Source: Schistosoma mansoni (Eukaryota > Platyhelminthes > Trematoda > Strigeidida > Schistosomatidae). From it: 64,000 nucleotides of DNA. Each line of letters begins with the position of its first letter. Within the stretch, counting starts at the first letter, position 1. The position numbers and the translations under genes are program-made. Under the pieces are notes generated by a model. That model was not told the DNA's origin, made no database searches, and saw only the letters and a program-made list of their open reading frames with translations. Shown in pieces: positions 38,301-52,834 of the stretch. The stretch covers positions 124,001 to 188,000 of the forward strand of contig NC_031497.1 in the NCBI RefSeq assembly GCF_000237925.1, given 5' to 3'.

Positions 38301-41300
38301 TTTAGACTACGAAGTGAAAATCCATTAGCCTATTTTTCCGAACCCATTTGTCAACATTGACGACCAGTTAATATGAATGTCATAGTCTTACAAGAAGTAA
38401 TCCACAGTTCGACTAGTTTACTGACAACTTCTTTGACACTAATTCTACTTAGCTAGATTTGTAATCCTATGGAGAGTATTAGTTGCTTTAAAATCATTGA
38501 TAAGCCTTGTTGATGCGTCCATTAAGGGTGCAACCCAGTTTCAAGGTTCCCTTCCAACTGTATCCAACCAATTAATATGAACTTTACTTAATTTGTGATA
38601 TAGATTGATTTATTATCCTATTTCATGAGTGATTCTATCAGCTAGAGCTTCTTCTTAGAATGTCAATAGATCTATTTTAAAGTTAATCACTTGTGAGTTT
38701 TGGTGACTTCGTAAATAATTCATATAATTTGAAAATTATTTCTATCAGGAAATACGAATCATTCATCATTTGAAACGTTGTCAGAAACTATAGACTTAGC
38801 CAAGAAATAACTCGTTTCATTTGACTCATTATTTGTTTATCTCGTGATAAACTCTCGAAGTTCCAATGGAAAGTTATGACTTGAGAAATTTAATAATTTT
38901 GACCTTACGAAATATACCACTGGTAACATTGGATGATGATCTCACTATATCATGAATTAAAAAACACTTGAAAGTGTATATTCTTGAATTTTTACTCAAT
39001 CGTTCAAAGTTATCATGCACACCACATAACTAAAAAGTTCTTCAATTTTACCAGTGATAAGTAACAGGTTAACATCGCTAAGAAGTTTAAAAGGTGGTAC
39101 ATAATATCGCCTATTGATTATATTTGGTTTTTAACACTAAACCATCTAAAGTTAGTTCATATTGAATTAAACTATTTTTCCACGACCAACGAGGATATAT
39201 TTTGATACAAGTTTTATAATGAAATGTGTCAACAATTAATACTAACCAAATAGTTTTTAGTCAACCAACAGTATATCCATCTATTTTGTCAAAATTTAGT
39301 TTCTCATCTTTATATTAAAAATAGAAGTCAATATGATGAAATAATCAAAGGAAAGGTAGAAAAAAACTGAAAAAAACGAATTTCACTAACACATCATTTG
39401 CAAAACTCCTATTTAGAAAATGAATGAACCGTTTCTCTGTAGATGAGCACTTTCTTGTTGAAGTATTTGTACGCATACATAAGATCAATGTATACTTGTG
39501 TTTATGCACATACATATAGAAGATTTCTACCATTATAATTAAAAAATCACGGAAAATAATAAAAAAAATAAAATTATAATAAAATATTTAAAAAAAAAGA
39601 ACATTGAATGTTTTCGTAGTTGAAATCTTAAGTCAATTGAAGCTAGACCACCATGGAAAACCTGGAAGCACTGGACAGCCGTTTCATCCTATTATGGGAC
39701 TCCTCAATGGCAGTGTGCATCCACGATCCCGCCTCCCAGGATCTACCAGATTTTTTCAAAAAATACCACCCTGACATAACATGAGCTTATTTGAAATGAT
39801 TATAGTTTAATATTTCATATTCAAATATATCTAAGTATAAAAAAACAAACAAACATTTTCACCTTTCTTTAAGAATATATAAACTGAATAGTGAAAAACA
39901 TATTTACACTTATATACAATAAGTGTGTTTATATTTAAAAAAAAATTGGAATAATCAAAATGATACAGATTTATTTTATCAATCGGTCAAACTTAGGACA
40001 ATGAAACAAGTATTTTTTGTTTTTTCCTTTTTAAATTATTGTTAACAATTGAATTGTAAACAATATAAATGATAAAAATTTACTGAAATAAAATAACTTG
40101 ATGAGTCAACAAAGATGTGAACGGTTGTTAAACTTGGTGGATTGGTTGAAGTTAGACATTAACACCGTTAGATGGCGGCTCAGTGGTCTATCGGTTAAGT
40201 GCTCTGGCGCGAGACTGGTAAGTCCTGGGTTCGAATCTCGCTCGTGAGGCAGGATCGTGGGTGCTCACTGCAACCGAGGAGTCCCACAATAGGACGAAAC
40301 GGCCATCCAGTGCTTACAGGTTCTCCCTAGTGATCTAGCTTTAATTGACTCATGATTTCAACTATGAAAAATACTGAAATCTCCACAAAACCCCTTCTTA
40401 ATTCTAGGTGTAGTAAACTCGGGCTTGACTCCTTATGGAAGAGGAGACTCAAACTTAACCTTATCTTCTTTTTCAAAATACTTAATAAACTATCCTTCAC
40501 ATCCAACCAGGCGATTCAATATGCTGAAACTTCACATTACGACATTCGTAACTCCTTGTCTTTAGCGAAACAAACATATTCTAGATCTTCTCTCTATATG
40601 AATTACTTTACCTGTAAGTTTTCTAGGCTCTAGAATAATCTACCACAAACTATCCGTACGTTAAATTCTCTCCCATTGTTTTTTCGCCCCATTAATGCAT
40701 ATTTCTCCTCTGAAAATGCATTAAATGCTCTAGCGCCTGTAAGTGTATCTTACTCCACAAGTGAGATTATCGGAACTTTAAATGTTTAACCTCTTACTTG
40801 CTATCATTGTTTTGTTGTTCCATGCTCTTTGCTTTTGTCTTACTTTCTCTAGTTGTAGATAATTATCAATAACTCGCTCTGGCACTGGAAATAACCTTAC
40901 AGAACAACGTTCATAAATCATCAGGCTATCCACTTAAGAAAAAATTAAAAGTTCCCTGGTGTTGCATTGGCTTGCCGTGATATATGCCATATATAAACTA
41001 CTTATCAATTACTAAACCAGCAAACATAAAACTTTCTCATATTTCATGTTTGTTCTCTACATTAAATGTTGCTTTTTATATCAATCTGATCATGCCTGTA
41101 AACTGGTGTGAATTCTGTAAATATTATTTTCAGAATATATATTATTATTATTATTAAAGATGTACAGTATGATAATATTTATTTATGTATATATTATGGA
41201 TTCAATTGTTTAAGGTTATTTATAACTTATCTAGTGTTCAATAAGTCTATTACATATTGCTGTTTTTCATCAGTTTTTAAAGGTTATTTAATGAATGAAT

Positions 41301-44300
41301 GATGGACGGATGAATATTGGAGTGAATATTTCAGCAAGAATTTCATTCCAAGTATCTGTTTCCTATGAATACGTCAATGTAACTATGTATAATATACCAA
41401 ATGAAAATGACAAATACTATGAACTACTAGGTTCTAAAATCAGACCATGAATGATACATAACATTCAAGTATTAAATTCACTTAGTATTACTTGTTTGAA
41501 TCTTCCCATTCATGTTTAGGACTGCAACTGGTCAGTCTCTAATTAGTATATGTGCATACTGTGCGTATTTCCTCGATATAGCCTTAATTCACGAGCATTA
41601 TAAGCAAAGATGGATAGTGGTTAGCAGTGGAATCCAGGACGCGCGTTTCGTCCTATTTGGCAATCTGGACTCAATAGCTGAGTGGATAACGTGATGGCGT
41701 TTAAAGCGAGGGTACTGGGTTCAAGTCCCAGAGTGAACTCTGAGATGCAGGTACATTCAGCTGACGAGTCCCAAATAGGACGAAACGCGCGTCATGGATT
41801 CTACTGCTAGACAGTACCCATCTTCGCTTACAATTCAAGTATTAACTATTTACTCACTAAACAAACAGAAAAAAAGGTCAAACGGGTTAGATACAATAAA
41901 ATTGTTAAACATTAGAACAAGTTGCAGATAATGTTAACCATTTAATCAGATCATCAACTGTTCATAATAACAGAATAAGTGTTTGAAGGCAATGAATTTT
42001 AATAAACAATCAATACTATTTACAGAAAATAAAAAAGAGCAGTCTGATAAATTAATAGAAGGAGAGAAAGAGAAAGGTGGATAGAATGAAGAAAATAAAG
42101 AATAACATTTTAGAACAATTAACTAATGAAATCTATTTTCAGATCAAGATGATCAAGATAATCTCTGATACGTGAATGATCATGTTGTTTTTTTGTTTAC
42201 ATTCTCACGGTAAATAGTGATAATGATGGTATACTTTTTGACCTTATATGTATATATATATATATATTCATGATTAGATCTAATAATCTAAACTTAAATA
42301 AAATAATCAAATGGATATGATTTGATTTGGTTCAACATACGTATAAATATACAATCCGCGGTTTAACATGAATATAGTGGATCATGAGATTAAATAATAA
42401 TAATAATGACGATAATCATATCTTTATTAAATCTTAAAGAGTTGACATGATTGATGGAATTATTCTATATCCGGTATACAATGATTTGTAATAATCTATA
42501 TAATATGACAAAATTTTATAATTGAACCTTAAATTTGGACAATGTCATCTGAAATCATTGTCAATATCTTATATTATGAAAAGTTTTAAACTAGGAGTTG
42601 TTTTGTTGATACAAAGTGTTAGAGAATTTCTTAAGAAAAGGTTTTCCCTTATTTTGAAGTTCTGTGATTTCAGAAGTAGTTCAGTTATTATTCTGAGGTA
42701 CAAAATCCATGATTATTTCATGTTTAAGTTGGTAATTAAACAGTCAAGTCAGAAAAGAAGCTAAACAATACCAAAAGGATTCATTTTAGGTGAGAGTCAT
42801 CACTATCATGGTTGGAAATAGCTTAAACTGTAGACTGGTCTCCGGATTCATCAGTTATAGACACACATGATATCATCTGGCATTCAACTCAGAGCATACA
42901 GGCGACCATGACATATTTACATCAAAAGGTTTTATACAGCACGATTCTCACACACCGTCAATGATGTTTTTTTCCCAAAGTTCTTGACAGGTTTATTTCA
43001 CAGGTTACATGTTCTTATTCATAACTAATATATATTTTCATTACTCAATATTTCCACTGCTGATTAACAGTTTCCTTGAATAATTTACAATGCGACTATT
43101 TAACTGACTAAGTTTCGATATAAAACTATCAAGTTAAGTCTTAAAGTTTCAGTGTATACGTATACCAAAGAAAACGAATTAACATGAATTTTAACACTAC
43201 ATACAATCATAAGAAAATGTCTATTTAAAACCGAATATTGACTATTCTTAGAATGGCTTTAAATTATCCCGTTGCTGGCATTGGCGATTGGATTTCGGTC
43301 AATCTTGGTTGATGTACGTACATTCAGTGCGAAGTGTCGCGACATAGCCATATTTTTAACAAGTTTTTATAGAAATGATGTATTGTGGCTAGGAGTGAAA
43401 AAATCATCATAATCATTGTACAAGTGAGTGACTATTTGGACTCAATAGCTCAGTGGATAACATGTTGGTGTTAAAAGCGAAAGCTATCAGACTCTGAGTT
43501 CTGGACTGAGTATCACTATAAGATAGGTATATACAGTTGACCAGTGCCAAATAAGATAAAACGGGCGTCCTGGATTCCACTGCTGACCATAACCCATCTC
43601 TTATATAAGTATTGTTCAGTCTCTTTATCTGTGGAGTAATATAAAAACACTTAATTGTACAAACATTTGTTTCTAAACAACTTCTTAACTGAAATGAGAA
43701 ATAAGCGTTATCATTTCAGGTTACAAAACATTTAGTTATAGTTTAAAATATTGGTTATCTGATGGAAAGAATCACGTTGTAAAGCTTCTCTTTGTCATTG
43801 TTCAGTTACCAACAAGAACACTGGTGGGGACAATCGAATGTAGTTTAGCACAACCTTACAGAATATCTCATTAAAATATGAGAACCATACAGTAAACAGT
43901 TAGTTTGCAAACTAACAATCAATTGTCTCAATTTGACTGTTTCTTCCGCAACTATCCGTCCATAGTCTCCGATTAAAATTGTTCATGCATTTTCGTACCA
44001 AACACGTGCCTTTCCCGTTCTCTCTTCATCGATCTTCTACTGAAATACATTCAATGCCCGACCATCACCATATACTACTTATGTGGATATCAGTAACTCA
44101 CACCACAGTAATGGCTCATAAAATTAATTTTCGTTTATACACAGTAAAATGGTAAAATTACACGTTAAATAACCGTATTTAGATTTAAGAGTTTACTTGA
44201 CAAAATAGAAGTATACCACAAAAATTGAGTTAAATGAGGAGAGTGTTCCAAACCCTTATTTATTGGTGAAAACATGTCTACATGTATCTCTGATCAATCA

Positions 44301-47300
44301 AGATAATCAACTACATCAGATCGACCATAAAGCTGGTATCTGATGATTAAGAGATATAACAATGATGTCACTTCTTCACTTGAATCAGAATAAACCTTGA
44401 AGTGTGAATTCTATATCGTATTAGGATTATTTTTGTTCAATCCAGGGATTACTATTTAGAGAAAACTTTTAAGGGTCTAAAAGTCAACTGAGAAGTTAGT
44501 TTGCTGAAGTTTGTACACGTAAACAGATGTAACGTTATGTATCATCAGAGTAATACTGTAAAATCATAACGATAGTTTATATTATAGTGAAACGTTGTTC
44601 GATTGATATTATTTGGGTTTGTAATTAGAAATGACCTGAAAAATGACAGTATATTATATAAGTCATTCAAAATAACTAATTTAAATTTTGCCGCTGTCAT
44701 TACAAATTAAAGGATACCGGTGAACTAATCGTATTCTTAGTTTATTTTTTTGAAAAAAATAAGATCAAAGATGTTTAACGAGGTTCCAAAATATAAAATA
44801 CTCAGTAAACTCATATACATATGTATATATTCTGGGTATAGAATAAAAATTGTGGATAACACTACAGTTTAAATTCAGCCGAGTTTACCGACAAATCATT
44901 GGAATATGCTAGTGAGATGATTCTAAACTATTCAACTGAGTAAATTTAGTTGATAAAAACTGGGAATAAAGAAGGAGTGATTGGTACTCTTTTGTTTTAT
45001 AAAACTGGCTCTCTAAGCTCGATGACTATATATAACAAACAAGTTAACCTGATTTTACTAGAGAACATTATGGAAGATGTTCTTCGCTCATCAGTTTGTG
45101 AATGATGAACGATTGATGCTCAAGAGTGATTTGAGTTTAAGTAAGCTACGATTGTAGCATAGTTTAAGATTGATCACAATAGAATAGTTTCATTCACTTT
45201 CTAACCTAATTTATTCTTTTGGACTGTAGTTTTGCTTTCTGTAAAGTTGAATTACAGCTAACACTGAAATCTCGGATCTTTATTTCGTCTTGTTTGGGAC
45301 TTATCAGTTGGATGTACCTTCAGCACAGTGTTGATGTTCATCCTGACACTAGAACCCAGTCCCTTTCACTTCAAACGCCAAAGTCTTATCGACCTAACTT
45401 TCCAATCCAAGATATTCAATGGCTTTATCCAACGGAATAAAGAAAAATCCAGTTGTAAGGGTTTGAATCTCCACACTGTTGATGTTGAGGACTGCAGTTA
45501 ATCAGTCTTTTTTTGGCGTTTGTGCATCCTGGTCGGATTGTCACAGTACTGTCATCAATCACGAGCATTTTAAAGCAAAGATGGATAGTGGCTAGGAATG
45601 AAATCCACATTGTGAACTTTATCCTATTTGGAACTCGTCAGCTGAGTGCACCTGAGTCTACGTCTTGATGTTCGTAATGAGACTAAAATCCTGTATCTGA
45701 ATTCCACCTCTCGACATTATTCAATTTTGATTGAAACAAACCATAACATAACATTTTACTGAGGTGAACCCCTCAAGATGCACATACGCCAATATAGACT
45801 GATCGATTATAGTTCCTAATATTAACAAAGAGTAAATACTATGTAGTTTCAAGGTTAAAAACGGCTTAAGATTAAATTCCCTTGATGAGTTTTTAAAAAC
45901 GTGTAAAATGAACGCATTAGATAGCTTTTCTAATAAATACCACAGTGAGTGATGAAATTACTTTTAAATTATGAATAGGAATCTTTTTTATCCTGTCATC
46001 TACGATTAATTTTATTTTAGTTTTGTGTTTATCTATTGAAACTGTTCGCAAACCAGCATAGACAAAATATCAAAGTGTAGATTGCACTTCAGTAATCAGT
46101 CACCATAAAGTCTAGCAAAAATGTACTGTAGACCAAGATCTAGTATCACAGTAGCACGGCGAGATTAATTTAGAAGGTGAATAGTGAAATAGTCGTCCTA
46201 CTATAGGACTCTCCCTGGAACTGAAAGTCCCACAGTGGGACAAACCAACTGCCCAATGGTTCCTAGTTTTTAATGGTTGTTTATCATAGATCGATTCGTT
46301 ATCTACATGACACTCAATATTCTTCACAAATCCTCATATTCATTAATATAAATGCATTAATTTTCAAAAATCTCATATCACTTACGACATAAATGACATA
46401 ATGAATTTGTTTAAATTTCTTGGGTTAATCGCCGTTCTAAGTGACTGACGAAATTTTATAAGGACTTCTCGTACTTCTACTTCATCCTCTGAATCTGCAG
46501 CCTATAAATAGAAAAAATCGCAGAATAAACGACTAATCAATTTTTATGAGAAAAAAAGTAAGCTTATATAAAATAATCAATTTCCAATAACACAACATTT
46601 AGTGACCTGTGGCGTCAGCGGAAATGTGATATTTTTGTTAGAGTTTTAAAAAGATTCACAATTTTGTAAAACATTTCAGCTGGCTATGTAAGACTGAATC
46701 AAATTGTACAAAACTAGTATTTTTAATGAGTAATCTTTAACGGACATCTGAAATATTTCTGTAAATACTTGCGCATGCTTTTAAACACTATCATCGTTGG
46801 TAGGATCGGGAATACTGTTCTTATTGCCTCGATATAGCCTTAATTTACAAGCATTGTAAGCAAAGATTGTTTCGTTATTGTATTCAGCTTTACAACTTTA
46901 GAACAGAGCATAAGAAAAAACACCAATCAATCAAGTCAGTTGGCAGTGCATTGATTACCTAACGATAATACTGAATAAAGGCTATGGCGTATTATTAATT
47001 GATTTGATTTAAAAATGTAAACGCCTGAAAATTTGATTCAACAGCTCAATAATTTCGTGATCACTATGAAGTTCTGAATCTTTTAACAGGTTATGAGGGT
47101 ATGCTTAAATGGGACATCTCTCCGGTACTCTTTACTCTCTCAATTAATCGTCTTATTATTGATTAGTAGTAGAATTATTTTGAAATGTTATTCCTGTTAA
47201 AAAAAACATTTGTTAAAATACTCTATTAACTGATAGACTGATAATGAGATTTACTACTGATACACTTACAAACTAATCGTATATCTTGATGAGAAAACTT

Positions 47301-49421
47301 ATTCTAAATTAACAAAATCACTAAACAAAACTCCAAGACAGGATTAATGAGTGCAAATTAATAACCAAGTAGAGGTGTAACAGGGCTTTCTTAATTTAAA
47401 GTAAACTAATTAACTGATGACATCATGATAATAGGAATAAAATTACATTTGACGAAAGCTATCAACATTCTTCAGTTACGTACCGTTAATTGTTTAGATT
47501 TCAAACAACATTCATCATAAAGAAATATAAATGTATAAAACTTTGAAAATGTGATTTTGAAGGAATTAGGAAATCTCGGTATAGAATTTTGATTCTAGCT
47601 TTCAGTAATATCATATAAATCAAATAAAAAATTAGTTGTAAGTGATTATAGGGGCACACTTTGAGGAAATCACCCAATTGCGTCACAAGACAAGCCCTCA
47701 CATGGAATCCTGAAGGCCAAAGGAGAAAAGGAAGACCACAGTACACATTACGCCAAAAAATAGAGACAGACATGAGAAGAATGAACAAAAACTGGATAGA
47801 ACTACAAAAGAAGGCCCAGAACAGAGTGGGTTGGAGAATGTTGGTCGGCGGTCCATGCTCCATTGGGAGTAACAGGTGTAAGTAAAGTAAGATTATATTC
47901 AACTATTGTCTATCATTTATTTCATAAGACAGAATTTTTAAAGTTATTTTCCGAATTCATGTCTTTTATATGTTCAAAATAACCTAATCTAGTGGATGGT
48001 AAAAGTGGACTGGCAGAACACTAGTAGGAAGTAAATATTAATGTGAATTAGAAGATATACATGTAAATCGAAGAAATATAAACGTGGAATAAAATGTGAG
48101 TAGTTTTTCCATTGGCAATTGATATAAGATGTAAAGTGATTTAGAAATAGGGAATATTAAATAGGTATTTCATTCTACTAAAGTTTCTACAGCAAAATAC
48201 ATTCACGAAACGACTTATGAAGTGATCATTTCAATGGCAAATTAAAAAAACAGATCAATATTGATTGACCAGCGTTGATTATTGTTTAATGTTTAGATCA
48301 CAAAATGTGATCAACTGTTATCTAATTCTTATCATTTAAATATCATGATAATTAAAATTCCAATATAAGAGATTTGTAGAGATTGTCAAACTTCATAGCT
48401 TGCATTACAACCTGTAGGTCCTGGGTTCGACTACCAGTGGGGTCATTGATCTACATTGCTTAGGATTTACATACTGAAACGAAGTAGCTATTAAGTGCTT
48501 CTTAGTTTCAAATCTTTTTCTAAGGTCTGTTCGTGATGTAAACTAATCAATTACAATTTTATGAAGTCAAAAGACTAATATTAATAATAGCACAACCCTC
48601 AGTGTATAGAAGAATATGTAACGTAAATGTAAATGGGCGTTGAAGTTAATCAGATAGAAATACACTTTTTTTACTGTTATACGCCTGTAATCTCTAACAA
48701 TGTTATATTTTAAGAATTTAGGGAAACTGGTAAAAACAAAAGAATAATTAATTATTATTCCAAAGAGAACTTGAACAATGACCAGTAATTCATTTTTATT
48801 ATAAATAATGGAAACGAGGTTGTTTTACTTTGCATCTTACCAAAGCGAGGTATAAATTATTAATAATGTAACTAACCTATCGATTACAAATTTATGTGCA
48901 CTCTAGTGACCTTTACTGTTTGTGTAAGAGCCAGTGATACTACTTAGCTGTCTAAACCAACGTAACCATGATGGGATTCAAACCGATAATATACTTCTTG
49001 AAAGATAAGTTTTCGCTAGACAACCATGGAAAACCTAGAAGCACTAGACGGCCATTTTGTCCTATTGTGGGACTACCTCGGTAGTGCGCATCCACGACCT
49101 CACCTCACGAGATTCGAACTCAGGACCTACCAGTCTCGCGCCAGAGCACTTCACCAATAGACCACTGAGCCGACATCCGATGATGTTTATGTCTAACTTC
49201 AACTGGTCCACGAAGTTGAGCAACCGTTCGCCAATTGTCTTTAGTGAGTTTCTATCTCACAACAGACGTGGTTTGAACTCCACTGGTCACTGCTTCTCAC
49301 TAGAACTCCTGTATTCACCTCTCGAAGTCATTCACTAGCGATAATTCACAAGTTTTTATATTAGCGACTTAAATCCGACCACAGAATTGATGGACAACAT
49401 CTGGTCAATTAATTCTAATTA

Positions 49422-49458
<37 letters not shown>

Positions 49459-52400
49459 GTTAGTAAAATGTAACAGAATATCTTTAGGGAAAAAGGTTGG
49501 CTGGTTAACCAATATAAACAAATTAGGTGAACGGAAGTTTTAAGGAGTTGACAATTTTTTTAACAGGTCAAATAAGGACAAATCAATCAAAAGTTATGTT
49601 TACATTGGTGACACCTCAAGCTAGAGTCAGTCAAAAGTATCTTGGATGATATAAAAATGATGACAGGGAAACTTACTAATTTATCTCTCGGATTCCGTTG
49701 AAATAGGATATAAGATACATTAAAACAGGTTTGTATCAACGTAAGTAGTTAGAAAAACAATATGACTAAAGGTAGATATGTTTGTTCATTAAAATAGTTT
49801 ATTTCAAACAAATGTGGAAAACCAAGGAATAACCCATCACTGTTTCGTCTCAGTATGGGTTACTTTATAAAATCTCACTCACGTTTTTGCTTTGGATGAA
49901 ACCTTAGACTCTTAGAAATGTGGAGAGCGTGATCCTCAAAGTTAACAGTCTTCAGAAACCTTGTATCCTAAGAATGTCTTTATGTTAATGTCACTAGTTT
50001 TTGAAATACCCATCAGTTCTTTCATTGGCCGATTTCGACAATTAATGATTATTTTAAGTGAAAATGATTCTGTAGATAGGTTAAATATATATCTATTCAT
50101 CATTGAATGTTTATTAACTAGTTAACTGAGATTACTTAACAACACTTTATAGTCAGATAAATTGTTCAAACATGAATTACCATGTTTATTAAATGATAAA
50201 TTCAACTCAAATTCACATCAAACGGAGACTTTAAAAAGTAGGAAGATATAAACGTTTGTTTCGTTCTGTTTTCGTACCTCTAAGGATTGCATTTTCATGA
50301 TGTTACTCAGGATTCAACCCATTACATTGAAACTTCATGGAAAGTACAATGTATTTGAATTTTCATGTTGGGATCCAGTAGTTCAAATCTTTGACCGTAG
50401 TTATTTTACGTTTGGACGTGATCTTCATTTGGTGTTATTCACGAATTACTGTTTCACGACCTCCCCGGATCCTAGTCTACTTACGCATGTGACATATACG
50501 TATGGATACACATGCAGGTGTTTTATTTCGAATTTATAAAAAACGAAATATATTTCGATGCAAACATTTTTATCGATTCTGTCTTCCTAGACGGCACTAT
50601 CATTGCGAATTACAGAAAAAATAAGCTATCAGAATTTTGCATATGGTCGCCATCGGCTTGCAACAACAGGTAGGAGGAATACTACGTGGAAAATATGACA
50701 GTTTTGTGGATAAACGTAGGGTTGAACAAAAAACGACTGGTAATTATCATGAAGAGATTTTGTTCATGTTCGTGTATATGGACATAAATTTTACAAATAA
50801 TCGGTGTAATCCTGAATACATTTGACGACGACCAAATCATTTTAAAAAGAGTTTCACCCATATTATTCACGCCTTACCTATAGGTCTTATTAGACCATTA
50901 CTTTAGTTATAAAGTCAATTTTCATTTTAGTATTTTACCAGTCAAGTGTTTTATTATAAGATTGTATTATTCTGTTTTTTTTTTGTCGCCTTAGCATTAA
51001 AACATTTATTTTTAGCAAACCTTCGTAAAATATTTGAATATGATAAACTACACTAGAGTAATTTGCTCATCATAATCCAGGGCAATAATTTTAGAGATTT
51101 AGTTAATAATAAGGTTGTTTAGTTGTGATCAACGTAAAACATTAGCTCAACTTACCATACCATAAAAATAAAGCAAAATGAAACTAACGTCGTAAGTAGA
51201 AAAAGAGCCTTAATAATAGTGGGAATAATGACAAACTAAAGACTGCGAATATGGTTCAATAAAATATAAAGAAAATAGGAATTTACCTTCTAAGAGAAGA
51301 TAATCAACAAATGTATACAAACGAATGCAATCTGTTTTAAATCATGACAGTTAACATCTTCAACTGTTGATCGGAATTGTTTCTCAAATTTCAAATCAGT
51401 GGTCAGTATCTTTCAACATGGCACACTGCGGTAAAATCTTGTAAAGCTGTGCCTGAAAAGACACTGGATATTTAAAATTCAAAGCATTCAACTTCAGAAC
51501 TAACAATCATGAATGGTTCGAGTCCCAGAGTGAACGTCAACTCTGAGATGCAGGTACATCCAGCTGACGAGTCCCAAATAAGACAAAAACGCGTCAAACT
51601 GGATTCCACTACTAGCCACTATCCATCTTTGCTTAGGATGCTTGTGAATTAAGGCTATATCGAGGCAATACGCACAGTATGCACATATGCCAATTAGAGA
51701 CTGACCAATTGCAGTCGTAAACATCAATCGAAAGATTCAAACAAACAATACTAAGTGAATTTAATCATAAAGACTTTTTTCTTATAGAAAATATGTTTCA
51801 AGGATTTTCTCCAATACAAATTTTATGGTTTCGAAATGACAACAACATTTGACTTATAGAAATGAGAGTAGTTGATTAAACGTTTTGCAGTAAAAAGCTC
51901 TTAATACCATCTGGTGTTTTTTTATCTCAGGGTCAGTAAAATCTGTACTAGTTATCGAAATGCTATATTTTGAAATAGCAGATTTTCAGTTCAAGGTTTG
52001 TTAGCATCAAGTCTTGGTTATAATGAGATTTTAAATTCTTGATTTAGAACTTATGTGATATCAAATGTAATTCATGTTGAGTAGCTTTTAATACGATGGA
52101 ATGATTATCTTACTGACCTTCGTTGTTCAACATTTCTGTGATAGATGTCAGCCTATGATATTGAGTCTTTGAATTGATTACGATTGAGAATCCGAACAAT
52201 GTCATGTGTGAAACGTTTATTGAAGCAACTGATAGTTTCTAGACTAAATACCTATGATCGTAAACCAATGAACTTGTAAACTTTCTCCAGTGGTTAATTT
52301 CACATTCATGTGTATCTTCAAAATGGAGACAGAATTACATAATTTTAGCTCAAGCTTAGACAGCCATATAATCCATAGACAAAATTAAGGTTTACATTTC

Positions 52401-52789
52401 GATTAAAAGCCTCAACATAATTTAAAAACTTTCAGTAATTCAATATTCTATAACTGTCATCAGTTATACACCGTTACAGATATAGATTTACTGATTTTCC
52501 ACACGTGGATTTATTTAATATGGCTTTGAGCCACAGTAAGGTTGAAGATTCGTGACATAACCCGGTTGCTCTAAACTGAAATAAGTAGAGTAGAGTTAGA
52601 ACCTGAAGCATTAGGACTATAATTCAGTAGCCTTAATCATTGAGCCACCACTACACATTTGTATGTTAATAATGTTAGATATCTATTTTAACTGAGAAAT
52701 TTCATTCATAAAATTCTATCATGATGTCGTGATTGAAAAAGAACGATGGTAGATAAATTAAAGAAAAGAGGATTGCATTCTTAATTAAA

Positions 52790-52834
<45 letters not shown>

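Noticed and set aside
47501-47902. Minus-strand open frame of 133 codons, one of the longest in the window
   Set aside because: It is the antisense of a clear LINE polymerase C-terminus (47640-47885) plus AT-rich flank and matches no family.
50297-50539. 80-codon open frame in NDRG intron 8
   Set aside because: No recognisable family, no flanking splice signals that join it in phase to NDRG, and NDRG is already complete without it.
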